The notes below the pieces were generated by a model. It saw nothing but the letters and a program-made list of their open reading frames with translations. It was not told the DNA's origin and made no database searches. From an uncultured Duncaniella sp. (GTDB lineage: Bacteria; Bacteroidota; Bacteroidia; Bacteroidales; Muribaculaceae): DNA of 64,000 bases. The stretch is from the NCBI GenBank assembly GCA_910586665.1, contig CAJUIX010000019.1:1-64000 (forward strand). Direction: 5' to 3'. Numbering within the stretch: position 1 is the stretch's first letter; each line of letters starts with the position of its first letter. Below are positions 23,407 through 31,656 of the stretch, piece by piece. The position numbers and the translations under genes are program-made.

Positions 23407-25839
23407 TCAGTTGTTGACGGTCGACATTATGTTGGCAAAGACACCTGCGGCTGTCACTTCGGCGCCCGCGCCGTAGCCCTGGATGAGCATCGGGTATTCG
23501 CGGTAGCGCTCGGTGGTGAGGAGGACGATGTTGTTGGAGCCTTCAAGCCCGTAGAAGGGGTGGCGGCTGTCGACAGCCTCGAGCCCGACGCTCATATGGC
23601 CATGTTCCATGCGGGCCACGAAGCGCCAGCGCTTCCCTTCGGCCTCGAGCACCTGTCGCTGCGCCTCGAAGTCGGCGTCAAGCTCAGGGAGTCTGCGCCA
23701 GAAGTCCTCGATAGAGCCGTCAAACATGTCGGCGGGGATGAAGAGATGCTTCTCCACCTCCTCCTGCTCGGCTTTATAGCCACCTTCGCGGGTGAGGATG
23801 ACGAGCTTGCGCACGACGTCCTGGCCGCTGAGGTCGATGCGGGGGTCAGGCTCGCTGTAGCCAAGCTCTTTGGCCAGACGTACTGTCTCCGAGAAGGGTA
23901 CAGTGGCAGAAATCGCGTTGAAGATAAAGTTGAGAGTGCCGCTGAGGACGGCCTCGATTTTGAGGATGCGGTCGCCGGAGGAGAGGAGGTCGTTGATAGT
24001 GCCGATAATCGGGAGGCCGGCGCCTACGTTTGTCTCGAAGAGATATTTGACGCCGCGGGCGAGAGCCGTGTCCTTGAGGCGGCGATAGGTGTCGTAGCTG
24101 CTGGAGGCTGCGACCTTGTTGGCAGCGACGACAGAGATGTTGTGGTCGAGAAGTGTCTGGTAGAGTGCTGCCACATCCTTGCTGGCGGTGCAGTCCACGA
24201 AGACACTGTTGAATATGTTCATGCCGACAATCTCGTCGCGGAGACGGAAAATGTCGCTCTCGGGGCTTTGGTCGAGCTGCTCGCGGTAGTTGGAGAGGTT
24301 GATGCCGGTGCGCGAGAAGATGGCCCGGCGGCTCGAGGCGATGCCGACCACGTTGAGCTTCAGGCGGTGGGTGCGGCGCAGTTTCTCCTGCTGGCTGTGG
24401 ATTTGCTCGATGAGCATGCCGCCGACTGTGCCGACGCCGCAGATGAAGAGGTTGAGTTCCTTGAATTCGCTGAGGAAGAATGAGTCATGGATGACGTTGA
24501 GCGACTTGCGAAGGTAGTCACCGTGGACCACGAAAGAGATGTTGGTCTCGCTCGCTCCCTGTGCGCAGGCGATGACGCTGATACCGCTGCGGCCGAGAGT
24601 GCCGAAGAGCTTGCCGGCGATGCCGGGGGTGTGCTTCATGTTCTCGCCGACGATGGCCACTGTTGCCAGGCCGCTTTCGGCGTGCATGGGAAACATGGCC
24701 CCCTCGTCGATTTCCTTCGCAAACTCGCGGTCGAGCACACGGATGGCTTCCTCGGCATCCTCGTCGCGGACACCGATGGATGTAGAGTTCTCCGACGAGG
24801 CCTGGCTGACCATGAAGACGGATATGCCGTTGTCGGCAAGGGCGGTGAAGATGCGGCGGTTGACACCGATCACACCCACCATAGAGAGGCCGGTGACGGT
24901 GATGAGCGAGGTGCCGCTGATGCTCGATATGCCTTTGATGGGTTTGCGGTCATCCTCGATTTTTTCGCGTATGATAGTACCTGGAGCGTCGGGGTTGAAG
25001 GTGTTCTTCACCTTTATGGGTATGTTCTTGACGCAGACGGGGTAGATTGTCGGGGGATATATGACCTTGGCGCCGAAGTTGCACAGCTCCATAGCCTCGA
25101 CATAGCTCAGGGAGTTAATGGTGTAGGCTGTTGGAATCACTCGCGGGTCAGCTGTCATGAAGCCGTCGACGTCGGTCCAGATTTCGAGTGCCTCGGCGTC
25201 GAGAGCCGCGGCAATGATTGAGGCTGTGTAGTCGCTGCCGCCGCGTCCGAGGTTGGTCACCTCGCCTGTGTGCTTGTCGGAACTGATGAAGCCGGGGACG
25301 ACGTGGATTGCCTGTTCGGGCTTGCCGTCGGAAAACTCGGCGAGGACGAGTGTGCGGGTAAGCTCGCTGTCGAGGAGCGAGCGGCCATGCTTGCGCTCGG
25401 TCTTGATAAAGGTTCGCGCGTCGTGGAGGCGGCTTCCGCTGATGAGTCTGGCGACTATGCGGCTGCTGAGGCGCTCGCCGTAGCTGACGATTGCGGCCTG
25501 GGTCTTGGGGCTGAGGTCGCGGATGAGATAGACGCCGTGGTATATGAGTGAAAGCTCGTCGAGGAGGCTGTCGGTCTCAGCCGTCAGGCTCTCGCGGCCT
25601 TCGGTAATCACGCTGTCAATCATCTCGTGATGACGTTTAACTATCGAATCAAAGAGCTCCCGGTACTCCTCGCGCCCCTCGGCTGCGATGCGGGCTGTCT
25701 TTATGAGCAGGTCGGTGACGCCGCCGAGGGCACTGACCACGACGATAGTTGGTAGGGACTGACTTTCTACTATGTTTTTGAGATTCAGGATGCCAGCTGC
25801 GGAACCTACGGACGTTCCGCCAAATTTTAATACTTTCAT
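23407..25839 (-). CDS. thrA: bifunctional aspartate kinase / homoserine dehydrogenase I
   Basis: An 810-residue fusion enzyme. The N-terminal aspartokinase begins MKVLKFGGTSVGSA and carries LGRGGSDYTA. Two ACT-like regulatory repeats follow around residues 310-460. The homoserine dehydrogenase domain begins near 465 with a nucleotide-binding segment (LNLFICGVGTVGGMLIEQI) and contains GLPIIGTINDLLSSGD and GYSEPDPRIDLSGQDV. It feeds both threonine and methionine synthesis. The leader upstream (25840-25945) contains a GCCTC/GAGGC hairpin at 25892-25905, but no Thr/Ile-rich leader peptide is evident. Confidence 0.96.
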   Translation of the reverse strand: MKVLKFGGTSVGSAAGILNLKNIVESQSLPTIVVVSALGGVTDLLIKTARIAAEGREEYRELFDSIVKRHHEMIDSVITEGRESLTAETDSLLDELSLIYHGVYLIRDLSPKTQAAIVSYGERLSSRIVARLISGSRLHDARTFIKTERKHGRSLLDSELTRTLVLAEFSDGKPEQAIHVVPGFISSDKHTGEVTNLGRGGSDYTASIIAAALDAEALEIWTDVDGFMTADPRVIPTAYTINSLSYVEAMELCNFGAKVIYPPTIYPVCVKNIPIKVKNTFNPDAPGTIIREKIEDDRKPIKGISSISGTSLITVTGLSMVGVIGVNRRIFTALADNGISVFMVSQASSENSTSIGVRDEDAEEAIRVLDREFAKEIDEGAMFPMHAESGLATVAIVGENMKHTPGIAGKLFGTLGRSGISVIACAQGASETNISFVVHGDYLRKSLNVIHDSFFLSEFKELNLFICGVGTVGGMLIEQIHSQQEKLRRTHRLKLNVVGIASSRRAIFSRTGINLSNYREQLDQSPESDIFRLRDEIVGMNIFNSVFVDCTASKDVAALYQTLLDHNISVVAANKVAASSSYDTYRRLKDTALARGVKYLFETNVGAGLPIIGTINDLLSSGDRILKIEAVLSGTLNFIFNAISATVPFSETVRLAKELGYSEPDPRIDLSGQDVVRKLVILTREGGYKAEQEEVEKHLFIPADMFDGSIEDFWRRLPELDADFEAQRQVLEAEGKRWRFVARMEHGHMSVGLEAVDSRHPFYGLEGSNNIVLLTTERYREYPMLIQGYGAGAEVTAAGVFANIMSTVNN

Positions 25840-26079
25840 TGGTTTTTTTGTGAGAATTTTTTGCTCCTCGGGCGCGAATAAGGGCCATCGGGCCTCCTCG
25901 GAGGCTGCTTCGGTCCGCTTTCCGGCTGTCGGGGCCTAACTTTACAAACAGTTGTTAAATTAATTGGGGGCAAAATTAATCAATTTTATTTGTCAGGGCA
26001 ATCTTTTCGTAAGAAATGTTACTTTTCGGCACTTTTCGACAGCTTTTGTCTAAAATAGGGAAATATCGCTGATTTTTTG

Positions 26080-26087
26080 TAAATTTG
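26080..26087 (+). promoter_or_regulatory. -7 box upstream of prfA
   Basis: TAAATTTG, a perfect -7 consensus, lies 42 bp before the prfA start. No TTTG is found at the optimal spacing upstream. Confidence 0.55.
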
Positions 26088-26129
26088 CAGTCGTGAAATA
26101 AACTAATCAAGCTTGTTAGACATCAATAT

Positions 26130-27239
26130 ATGGCTGAAAATTCCCTGCTGTCGCGCCTTGACGGCATCGAGGCCCGCTTTGAAGAGGTGGGTACACTCAT
26201 CACCGACCCCGCGGTAATCCAGGACATGAAGCGCTATGTGCGCCTTACCAAGGAATACAAGGACCTTGAGAAGCTGACGGCCGTCACCCGCCGCTACCGT
26301 AACCTCCTGGGCAATATCGAGGAGGCCCGCGAAGTGCTGTCCTCCGAGAACGACCCGGAGCTGCGCGACATGGCCAAACTCGAACTCGACGAGGCTACCG
26401 AGGCCCTTCCGGCCCTTGAGGAGGAAATCAAGCTGCTTCTCATCCCGGCCGACCCCGAGGACTCCAAAAATGCCATCCTCGAAATCCGCGGCGGCACCGG
26501 GGGCGACGAGGCCGCTATCTTTGCGGGCGACCTATATAAGATGTATGTCAAGTATTGCGAGTCGAAGGGATGGAATGTCGCCGTCACCAGCTTCAGCGAG
26601 GGTGCGGCAGGAGGTTTCAAGGAAATCGTCGTGGCCGTCACCGGCGACAGTGTCTACGGCACCTTGAAATACGAGAGCGGCGTGCACCGCGTGCAGCGTG
26701 TCCCCGCCACGGAGACACAGGGACGCGTCCACACCTCGGCTGCCACCGTTGCCGTCCTCCCCGAAGCCGAGGCCTTCGACGTGGAAATCAACGAGGGCGA
26801 AATCAAGTGGGACACCTTCCGCTCGGGAGGAGCCGGCGGACAGAACGTCAACAAGGTCGAATCGGGTGTCCGTCTGCGCTACAACTGGCGCAACCCCCTG
26901 ACCGGGGAGACCGAGGAGATACTCATCGAGTGCACGGAGACCCGCGACCAGCCCAAGAACAAGGAGCGGGCGCTGAGCCGACTGCGCACTTTTATCTATG
27001 ACAAGGAGCATCAGAAATACATTGACGATATAGCCTCGCGAAGGAAGACTCTCGTCTCGACTGGCGACCGCTCGGCCAAAATCCGAACCTACAACTATCC
27101 GCAGGGGCGCATCACCGACCACCGCATAAATTACACCATATATAATCTTCAGGCATTTATGGACGGCGAGATTCAGGACGTCATCGACCAGCTCACCATT
27201 GCAGAAAATGCAGAGAAACTAAAGGCCGCAGAATTGTAA
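26130..27239 (+). CDS. prfA: peptide chain release factor 1
   Basis: A 369-residue class I release factor recognising UAA and UAG. The codon-recognition tripeptide is PAT (RVPATETQG), which separates RF1 from RF2, and the peptidyl hydrolysis motif is GGQ in RSGGAGGQNVNK near residue 236. It is the first gene of a probable plus-strand operon with 27242-27727, pyrF and the acyltransferase. Confidence 0.97.
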   Translation: MAENSLLSRLDGIEARFEEVGTLITDPAVIQDMKRYVRLTKEYKDLEKLTAVTRRYRNLLGNIEEAREVLSSENDPELRDMAKLELDEATEALPALEEEIKLLLIPADPEDSKNAILEIRGGTGGDEAAIFAGDLYKMYVKYCESKGWNVAVTSFSEGAAGGFKEIVVAVTGDSVYGTLKYESGVHRVQRVPATETQGRVHTSAATVAVLPEAEAFDVEINEGEIKWDTFRSGGAGGQNVNKVESGVRLRYNWRNPLTGETEEILIECTETRDQPKNKERALSRLRTFIYDKEHQKYIDDIASRRKTLVSTGDRSAKIRTYNYPQGRITDHRINYTIYNLQAFMDGEIQDVIDQLTIAENAEKLKAAEL

Positions 27240-27241
27240 CC

Positions 27242-27727
27242 ATGAAAAATCTAAAAGAAATGTTAGGATTCAGTCGCATGGCATTCATGACATGCTGCCT
27301 CGTGGCGTGTCTGGCATATCCGGCGGATGCTCTCTGTCAGAACAAGGGGGGCCGGGCAAAGGCGCCCGTGAAGTCCCAGGCATACCACACCGACAAGGAA
27401 ATCTCCTTCGAGATGAACAGCGCCACCGGCTTTGTGCGTATCCCTGCCGAATACAACTGGGTTAAAGTCTACAGCCTCGGCGAGATGGCTACCCCGGTCG
27501 TCGGCAACAAGATTGAGGTCAAGGACCGCTACTACCGATTCACAATCGGAATCGACGAGCTGAGGAAGCTCTGCGGCACCGGCGTGCGCAAGCTCCCCAT
27601 AAAGACCAAGATTTTCGACGTGAGGGGTAAGAAGGAGAAAGCCTTCCACATAACGCGTCTCATGGTGCGCTTCCGCGTCAGCGGTGGCGCGGACGTGCAG
27701 ATCACAGGATATATATTTGACAAATAA
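27242..27727 (+). CDS. small secreted protein of unknown function
   Basis: A 161-residue protein starting 2 bp after prfA. Residues 10-33 (SRMAFMTCCLVACLAYPADALC) form a signal peptide with a cleavage region near ALCQN. The mature part is a basic, beta-rich sequence with no motif I recognise, including AYHTDKEISFEMNSATGFVRIP and a C-terminal MVRFRVSGGADVQITGYIF. It is likely periplasmic. The tight spacing suggests co-translation with prfA, but the function is unknown. Confidence 0.7.
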   Translation: MKNLKEMLGFSRMAFMTCCLVACLAYPADALCQNKGGRAKAPVKSQAYHTDKEISFEMNSATGFVRIPAEYNWVKVYSLGEMATPVVGNKIEVKDRYYRFTIGIDELRKLCGTGVRKLPIKTKIFDVRGKKEKAFHITRLMVRFRVSGGADVQITGYIFDK

Positions 27728-27753
27728 CGAAAAACCGAACAAAAATATCATAT

Positions 27754-28584
27754 ATGAACCGTCAGCAAATTATCGAGCAGATTAAGCAGAAGGGCACCTT
27801 CCTCTGCGTCGGACTTGACACCGACATAAAGAAAATTCCGGCCCACCTCCTCAACGAGGAGGACCCGATGTTTGCCTTCAACAAGGCGATTATCGACGCC
27901 ACGGCTCCCTACTGTGTGGCCTACAAGCCCAACACAGCTTTCTACGAGAGCCTCGGCACCGACGGGTGGAAGGCCCTCGACCGCACAGTAAAGTATCTGC
28001 GCGAAAATTATCCCGGACATCTCGTCATCGCCGATGCCAAGCGCGGCGACATAGGCAACACCTCGTCGCTCTACGCCCGTGCTTTCTTCGAGAACATGGG
28101 AGTCGACGCCATCACCGTGGCCCCCTACATGGGCTTCGACAGCGTCAAGCCCTTCATGGAATATGAGGGCAAGTGGGTGATACTCCTCGCGCTCACCTCC
28201 AATCCCGGCAGCCGAGACTTCCAGTTCCTTACCGACATGACCGGCACCCGCCTCTTCGAGCAGGTGCTTGAGACTGCCCAGAAGTGGGGCACGACTGAGA
28301 ATCTCATGTTCGTAGTCGGCGCTACGCAGGGGGGGATGTTTGCCGAAGTGCGCCGAGTGGCTCCCAACAGCTTCCTTCTCGTTCCCGGCGTAGGCGCGCA
28401 GGGTGGCAGCCTCGAAGAGGTGGCCAAGTGGGGAATGACCCCAGAGTGCGGTCTGCTCGTCAACTCCTCGCGCGGTATCATCTATGCCTCTAATGGGGAG
28501 GATTTCGCCGAGGTTGCCGCAGCCGAGGCCCGCAAGCTCCGTGACCACATGACAATCCTTCTGTCAACCTACGGTGTGATCTGA
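27754..28584 (+). CDS. pyrF: orotidine-5'-phosphate decarboxylase
   Basis: A 276-residue enzyme of the longer PyrF type (subfamily 2). The catalytic Asp-Lys-Asp array lies in VIADAKRGDIGNTS, and the phosphate-binding end in LVPGVGAQGG followed by NSSRGIIYAS. It carries out the last step of UMP synthesis. It starts 26 bp after the secreted protein gene, and its stop overlaps the next start by one base (TGATG). Confidence 0.96.
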   Translation: MNRQQIIEQIKQKGTFLCVGLDTDIKKIPAHLLNEEDPMFAFNKAIIDATAPYCVAYKPNTAFYESLGTDGWKALDRTVKYLRENYPGHLVIADAKRGDIGNTSSLYARAFFENMGVDAITVAPYMGFDSVKPFMEYEGKWVILLALTSNPGSRDFQFLTDMTGTRLFEQVLETAQKWGTTENLMFVVGATQGGMFAEVRRVAPNSFLLVPGVGAQGGSLEEVAKWGMTPECGLLVNSSRGIIYASNGEDFAEVAAAEARKLRDHMTILLSTYGVI

Positions 28585-29666
28585 TGGCCGCCGGAGTGAA
28601 GGTAGAAATCGTCGACGACATCCGCCGGCTGAAGGCCGACTGGGTGGCTATGGACGCAGAGGCGCAGCGGCTGCTCGACAGCGGCTGCGGCAAGTCTGTG
28701 GACTACTCGTTCTATCAGACCTATCACTGGAACGAGTTTGTCGACGCCTACTATGCGGCCAAAGGCCCGCTCCGGCGCATGACAAAGAGACTGGAGTACC
28801 TCGTCGTCAGGCAGACCGGCCTGGCGGCGGTGATACTCCCCCTGCTCGTGACCACTTTCCCGAAAAAGAAGGTGGAGTTCGTGTCGTGGAAGACCTCGGG
28901 CATCAACAATGTCTCCTCGCTGCTCAACCTCCTGCCGGAGGATGAGTGCAGCCGGGCTGTTTTCGACGAGCTTGCCCGCTTCATTGCCGGGCGCTACAAG
29001 GGGATGGCTCTAAGGCTCAACGACATGCCTTCCGATGCCCCGCTCGTCGGCGCACTGGAAAGAACCGGCATGAGGAAGCGCGAGCGCGACAGCTACCACA
29101 TCCCGCTCGACAGGTTCGAGGGCTTTGACGAGTACTATGCCTCTCTCAGCAAGAAGCTGCGCCACAACATGCAGACGCGCAGCAACCATTTCACCCACGG
29201 CGACCTATCGTGGGAGCTGAAAATCTTCGACCGTGCCAATCAGCCATCGCCTGACTACTGGCTGAAGATATGGGGCATATTCTACAGGCGCAAACTCCAG
29301 TGGAAGGGCGAGGCCGCCAACGCGCTCCGTCGCATAGCCTGCGACTGGGAGGCCCGTCGGGAGGCCCGCGGCGGCATGAAGACCGAGAGTTTCGGGCGGC
29401 TTGACCAGTCGCGCCTCTTCGTGTTTGAAATCAACGGTGAGCCGGCGGCATTTGCCTTCCTATATAAATATGGTGACTACATAGTCGTCCCCAAACTCGC
29501 CATCGACTTCCGCTTCCGCACCCATGCCCCCGGCATACTGATGCTGCGGGAGATTATGAAGTGGTGCTATGCCAACGGGGTGCGTGACTTTGACCTCTGC
29601 CGAGGCGATGAGCCTTACAAGCAGCAGATGGGAGCGGTCTGCGAGCCGATATGCGTGCTCAGATAA
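28584..29666 (+). CDS. GNAT-fold acyltransferase (CelD/BioF2-like)
   Basis: A 360-residue protein of the Acetyltransf_6/CelD-like group related to FemAB. The signature helix SKKLRHNMQTR and the later segment FEINGEPAAFAFLYKYGDYIVV ... LMLREIMKWCYANGVRDFDLCRGDEPYKQQ are typical. These proteins are thought to N-acylate amino sugars or peptides of the envelope, but the substrate here is unknown. It is translationally coupled to pyrF. Confidence 0.75.
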   Translation: MAAGVKVEIVDDIRRLKADWVAMDAEAQRLLDSGCGKSVDYSFYQTYHWNEFVDAYYAAKGPLRRMTKRLEYLVVRQTGLAAVILPLLVTTFPKKKVEFVSWKTSGINNVSSLLNLLPEDECSRAVFDELARFIAGRYKGMALRLNDMPSDAPLVGALERTGMRKRERDSYHIPLDRFEGFDEYYASLSKKLRHNMQTRSNHFTHGDLSWELKIFDRANQPSPDYWLKIWGIFYRRKLQWKGEAANALRRIACDWEARREARGGMKTESFGRLDQSRLFVFEINGEPAAFAFLYKYGDYIVVPKLAIDFRFRTHAPGILMLREIMKWCYANGVRDFDLCRGDEPYKQQMGAVCEPICVLR

Positions 29667-29706
29667 TGAAAAATATTTAATTTAAATCTTTATACCATTT
29701 TAACTT

Positions 29707-31566
29707 ATGAAGCGAATTTTACTTTTCTCATTTCTAACAGTGCTTTGCGCCCTCGTCGGCTCGGCAGTCGAGACTATCGACAAGCTCGAGGCCTTCCCCG
29801 GAGCCGAAGGCTACGGCCGATACACCACCGGCGGCCGCGGCGGCAAGGTCTACCATGTCACAACGCTGGAGGACAATAGTAATCCGGGCTCTTTCCGCTG
29901 GGCCTGCAGCCAGTCAGGAAAGCGTACAATTGTGTTTGATGTCTCAGGCACTATTATGCTCAAAAGCGAGCTTAAGATGCGTAATGGAGATGTGACAATA
30001 GCAGGTCAGACCGCTCCCGGCGACGGTGTCTGTATAGCCAACTTCCCCTTTGTGATTGCAGCTCAGAATGTTATTATACGTTTCATGCGTTTCCGTCTTG
30101 GCAACGAGGCTCTTAAAATTAATAATAAGGCTCACGAAGGTGACGGCCTCGGAGGCATGGACACGCGCAACATCATTATTGACCACTGCTCCGTGTCCTG
30201 GTCGATTGACGAATGTCTCTCTGTCTATGGCAGCCATGACATCACAGTACAGTGGTGTATAGCCTCACATTCACTCGTCAACTCCGGTCATTCCAAGGGC
30301 TCGCACGGTTATGGCGGCAACTGGGGCGGTAGCGGCGCAAGCTATCACCACAATTTCATGACAAACCACGGCTCACGCACTCCGCGCCTCGGCCCGCGTC
30401 CCGGCACCCAGACTGACGAGCGCATGGACCTGCGCAACAATTTGATTCATAACTACGGTGGCAATGCCATATATGGCGGCGAGGGTATGAACGTGAACAT
30501 TGTCAACAATTACTTCAAACCCGGCAAAGCGACCTCGAAGCCTCAGAGAATAGCCAAGATTGATGCGCGAACTTTTAAATATTGTTTTGACGAGGACGCC
30601 TTTGCGTCAGAACTCAGAGTGAAGACCGGCATTTCAAATCTAACAAAGAATAATGTTGCCATAGTTGCCAAAAAACATGGACTGATTGACCTGAAAATCA
30701 CTGTCCCGAAGACGGCTGAAACATCTGCAAGAACAGTTGTGTGCCCTGTGGATTTTGAAAATAAGACAATTGATTTCGAGGGTATAAAGGTGAATCTGAA
30801 AGTAAACAGCTGGTGGCCGATGGTTCATAAGTATGGCACTTTCTTCATTGACGGCAATGTCAATCCCACACGTCCCGAAGTCACAGCCGACAACTGGGGC
30901 AAGGGTGTCTACAACCAAATGGGATCGAGCGAATGTGATTTTGTCTACCCGGGTGAAAACAATGTGGTCAAAGAGTCGCTCAAACGCGAGGCTCCTTTGG
31001 AATTCGTCTATACGACGACACACAGTGCCGAGGACGCTTATGAGAGAGTGCTAGAATATTCGGGAGCATGTCTGAATCGTGATGAGTATGACAAGATGCT
31101 CGTCGACGAGTGTCGCGAGGGCAAGACATTGTTCACCAACAACGGTCTGATTAACTCGCAGGATGAGGTCGTATACGCTGACGGCTCTACAGGCTGGCCA
31201 AAGCTTGAAAGCAAGGATGCTCTTGTGGATACTGACGGCGACGGTATGCCTGACGAGTGGGAAAAAGCCAACGGTCTCAATCCTGACAATGCCGATGACG
31301 GCATGGAAGTGACATCTTCAGGATATACAAATCTTGAAGTTTATCTCAACTCGCTCGTAGCCCATATAATGGAGGGCGGCAATGCCGGGGGTACGATGCT
31401 CAACGGCACAGCCATAAATGGCGATTCTTCCGGCATCGAGGATACTGTCATTGACTCCGAGCCTGTCGGCAACGGTAGGATTTACAATCTTATGGGTGTC
31501 GAGGTGAAGGAGCCCCTCCGCCCGGGTATCTATATCCGCGACGGTAAGAAATTTATTGTCCGCTAA
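29707..31566 (+). CDS. secreted pectate lyase family protein (PL1-like)
   Basis: A 619-residue protein with a signal peptide (MKRILLFSFLTVLCALVGSA) and a right-handed beta-helix lyase domain. Characteristic stretches are AFPGAEGYGRYTTGGRGG, VTIAGQTAPGDGVC, IIDHCSVSWSIDE and SRTPRLGPR. A calcium-binding loop DTDGDGMPDEWEKANGL lies near residue 515. The C-terminus (IYNLMGVEVKEPLRPGIYI) is the YNLxG tail common on secreted Bacteroidales proteins. It should cleave a pectin-like glycan outside the cell. No SusC/SusD pair is near. The gene is paralogous to the next one. Confidence 0.85.
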   Translation: MKRILLFSFLTVLCALVGSAVETIDKLEAFPGAEGYGRYTTGGRGGKVYHVTTLEDNSNPGSFRWACSQSGKRTIVFDVSGTIMLKSELKMRNGDVTIAGQTAPGDGVCIANFPFVIAAQNVIIRFMRFRLGNEALKINNKAHEGDGLGGMDTRNIIIDHCSVSWSIDECLSVYGSHDITVQWCIASHSLVNSGHSKGSHGYGGNWGGSGASYHHNFMTNHGSRTPRLGPRPGTQTDERMDLRNNLIHNYGGNAIYGGEGMNVNIVNNYFKPGKATSKPQRIAKIDARTFKYCFDEDAFASELRVKTGISNLTKNNVAIVAKKHGLIDLKITVPKTAETSARTVVCPVDFENKTIDFEGIKVNLKVNSWWPMVHKYGTFFIDGNVNPTRPEVTADNWGKGVYNQMGSSECDFVYPGENNVVKESLKREAPLEFVYTTTHSAEDAYERVLEYSGACLNRDEYDKMLVDECREGKTLFTNNGLINSQDEVVYADGSTGWPKLESKDALVDTDGDGMPDEWEKANGLNPDNADDGMEVTSSGYTNLEVYLNSLVAHIMEGGNAGGTMLNGTAINGDSSGIEDTVIDSEPVGNGRIYNLMGVEVKEPLRPGIYIRDGKKFIVR

Positions 31567-31574
31567 GCCCAAAG

Positions 31575-31638
31575 CATTGCAAAATATGTAGGATGTAGGG
31601 ACGCTGCGTCCCTAAAAAACGATTTTGCAACGCCTACA
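31575..31638. repeat. nested palindrome between the two lyase genes
   Basis: TTGCAAAAT (31577-31585) pairs with ATTTTGCAA (31622-31630), and inside them TAGGGACGC and GCGTCCCTA form a hairpin with a single-base loop. The outer TGTAGG/CCTACA also match. It shares the TAGGGACGC core with the element at 16473-16556 and may act as a terminator. Confidence 0.65.
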
Positions 31639-31656
31639 TTCTAACAGTATATACTA

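Noticed and set aside
25649..25888. Frame starting at 25888 ahead of thrA as a threonine leader peptide
   Set aside because: The short peptide has no run of Thr or Ile codons and no alternative terminator is visible, so classical attenuation is not supported.
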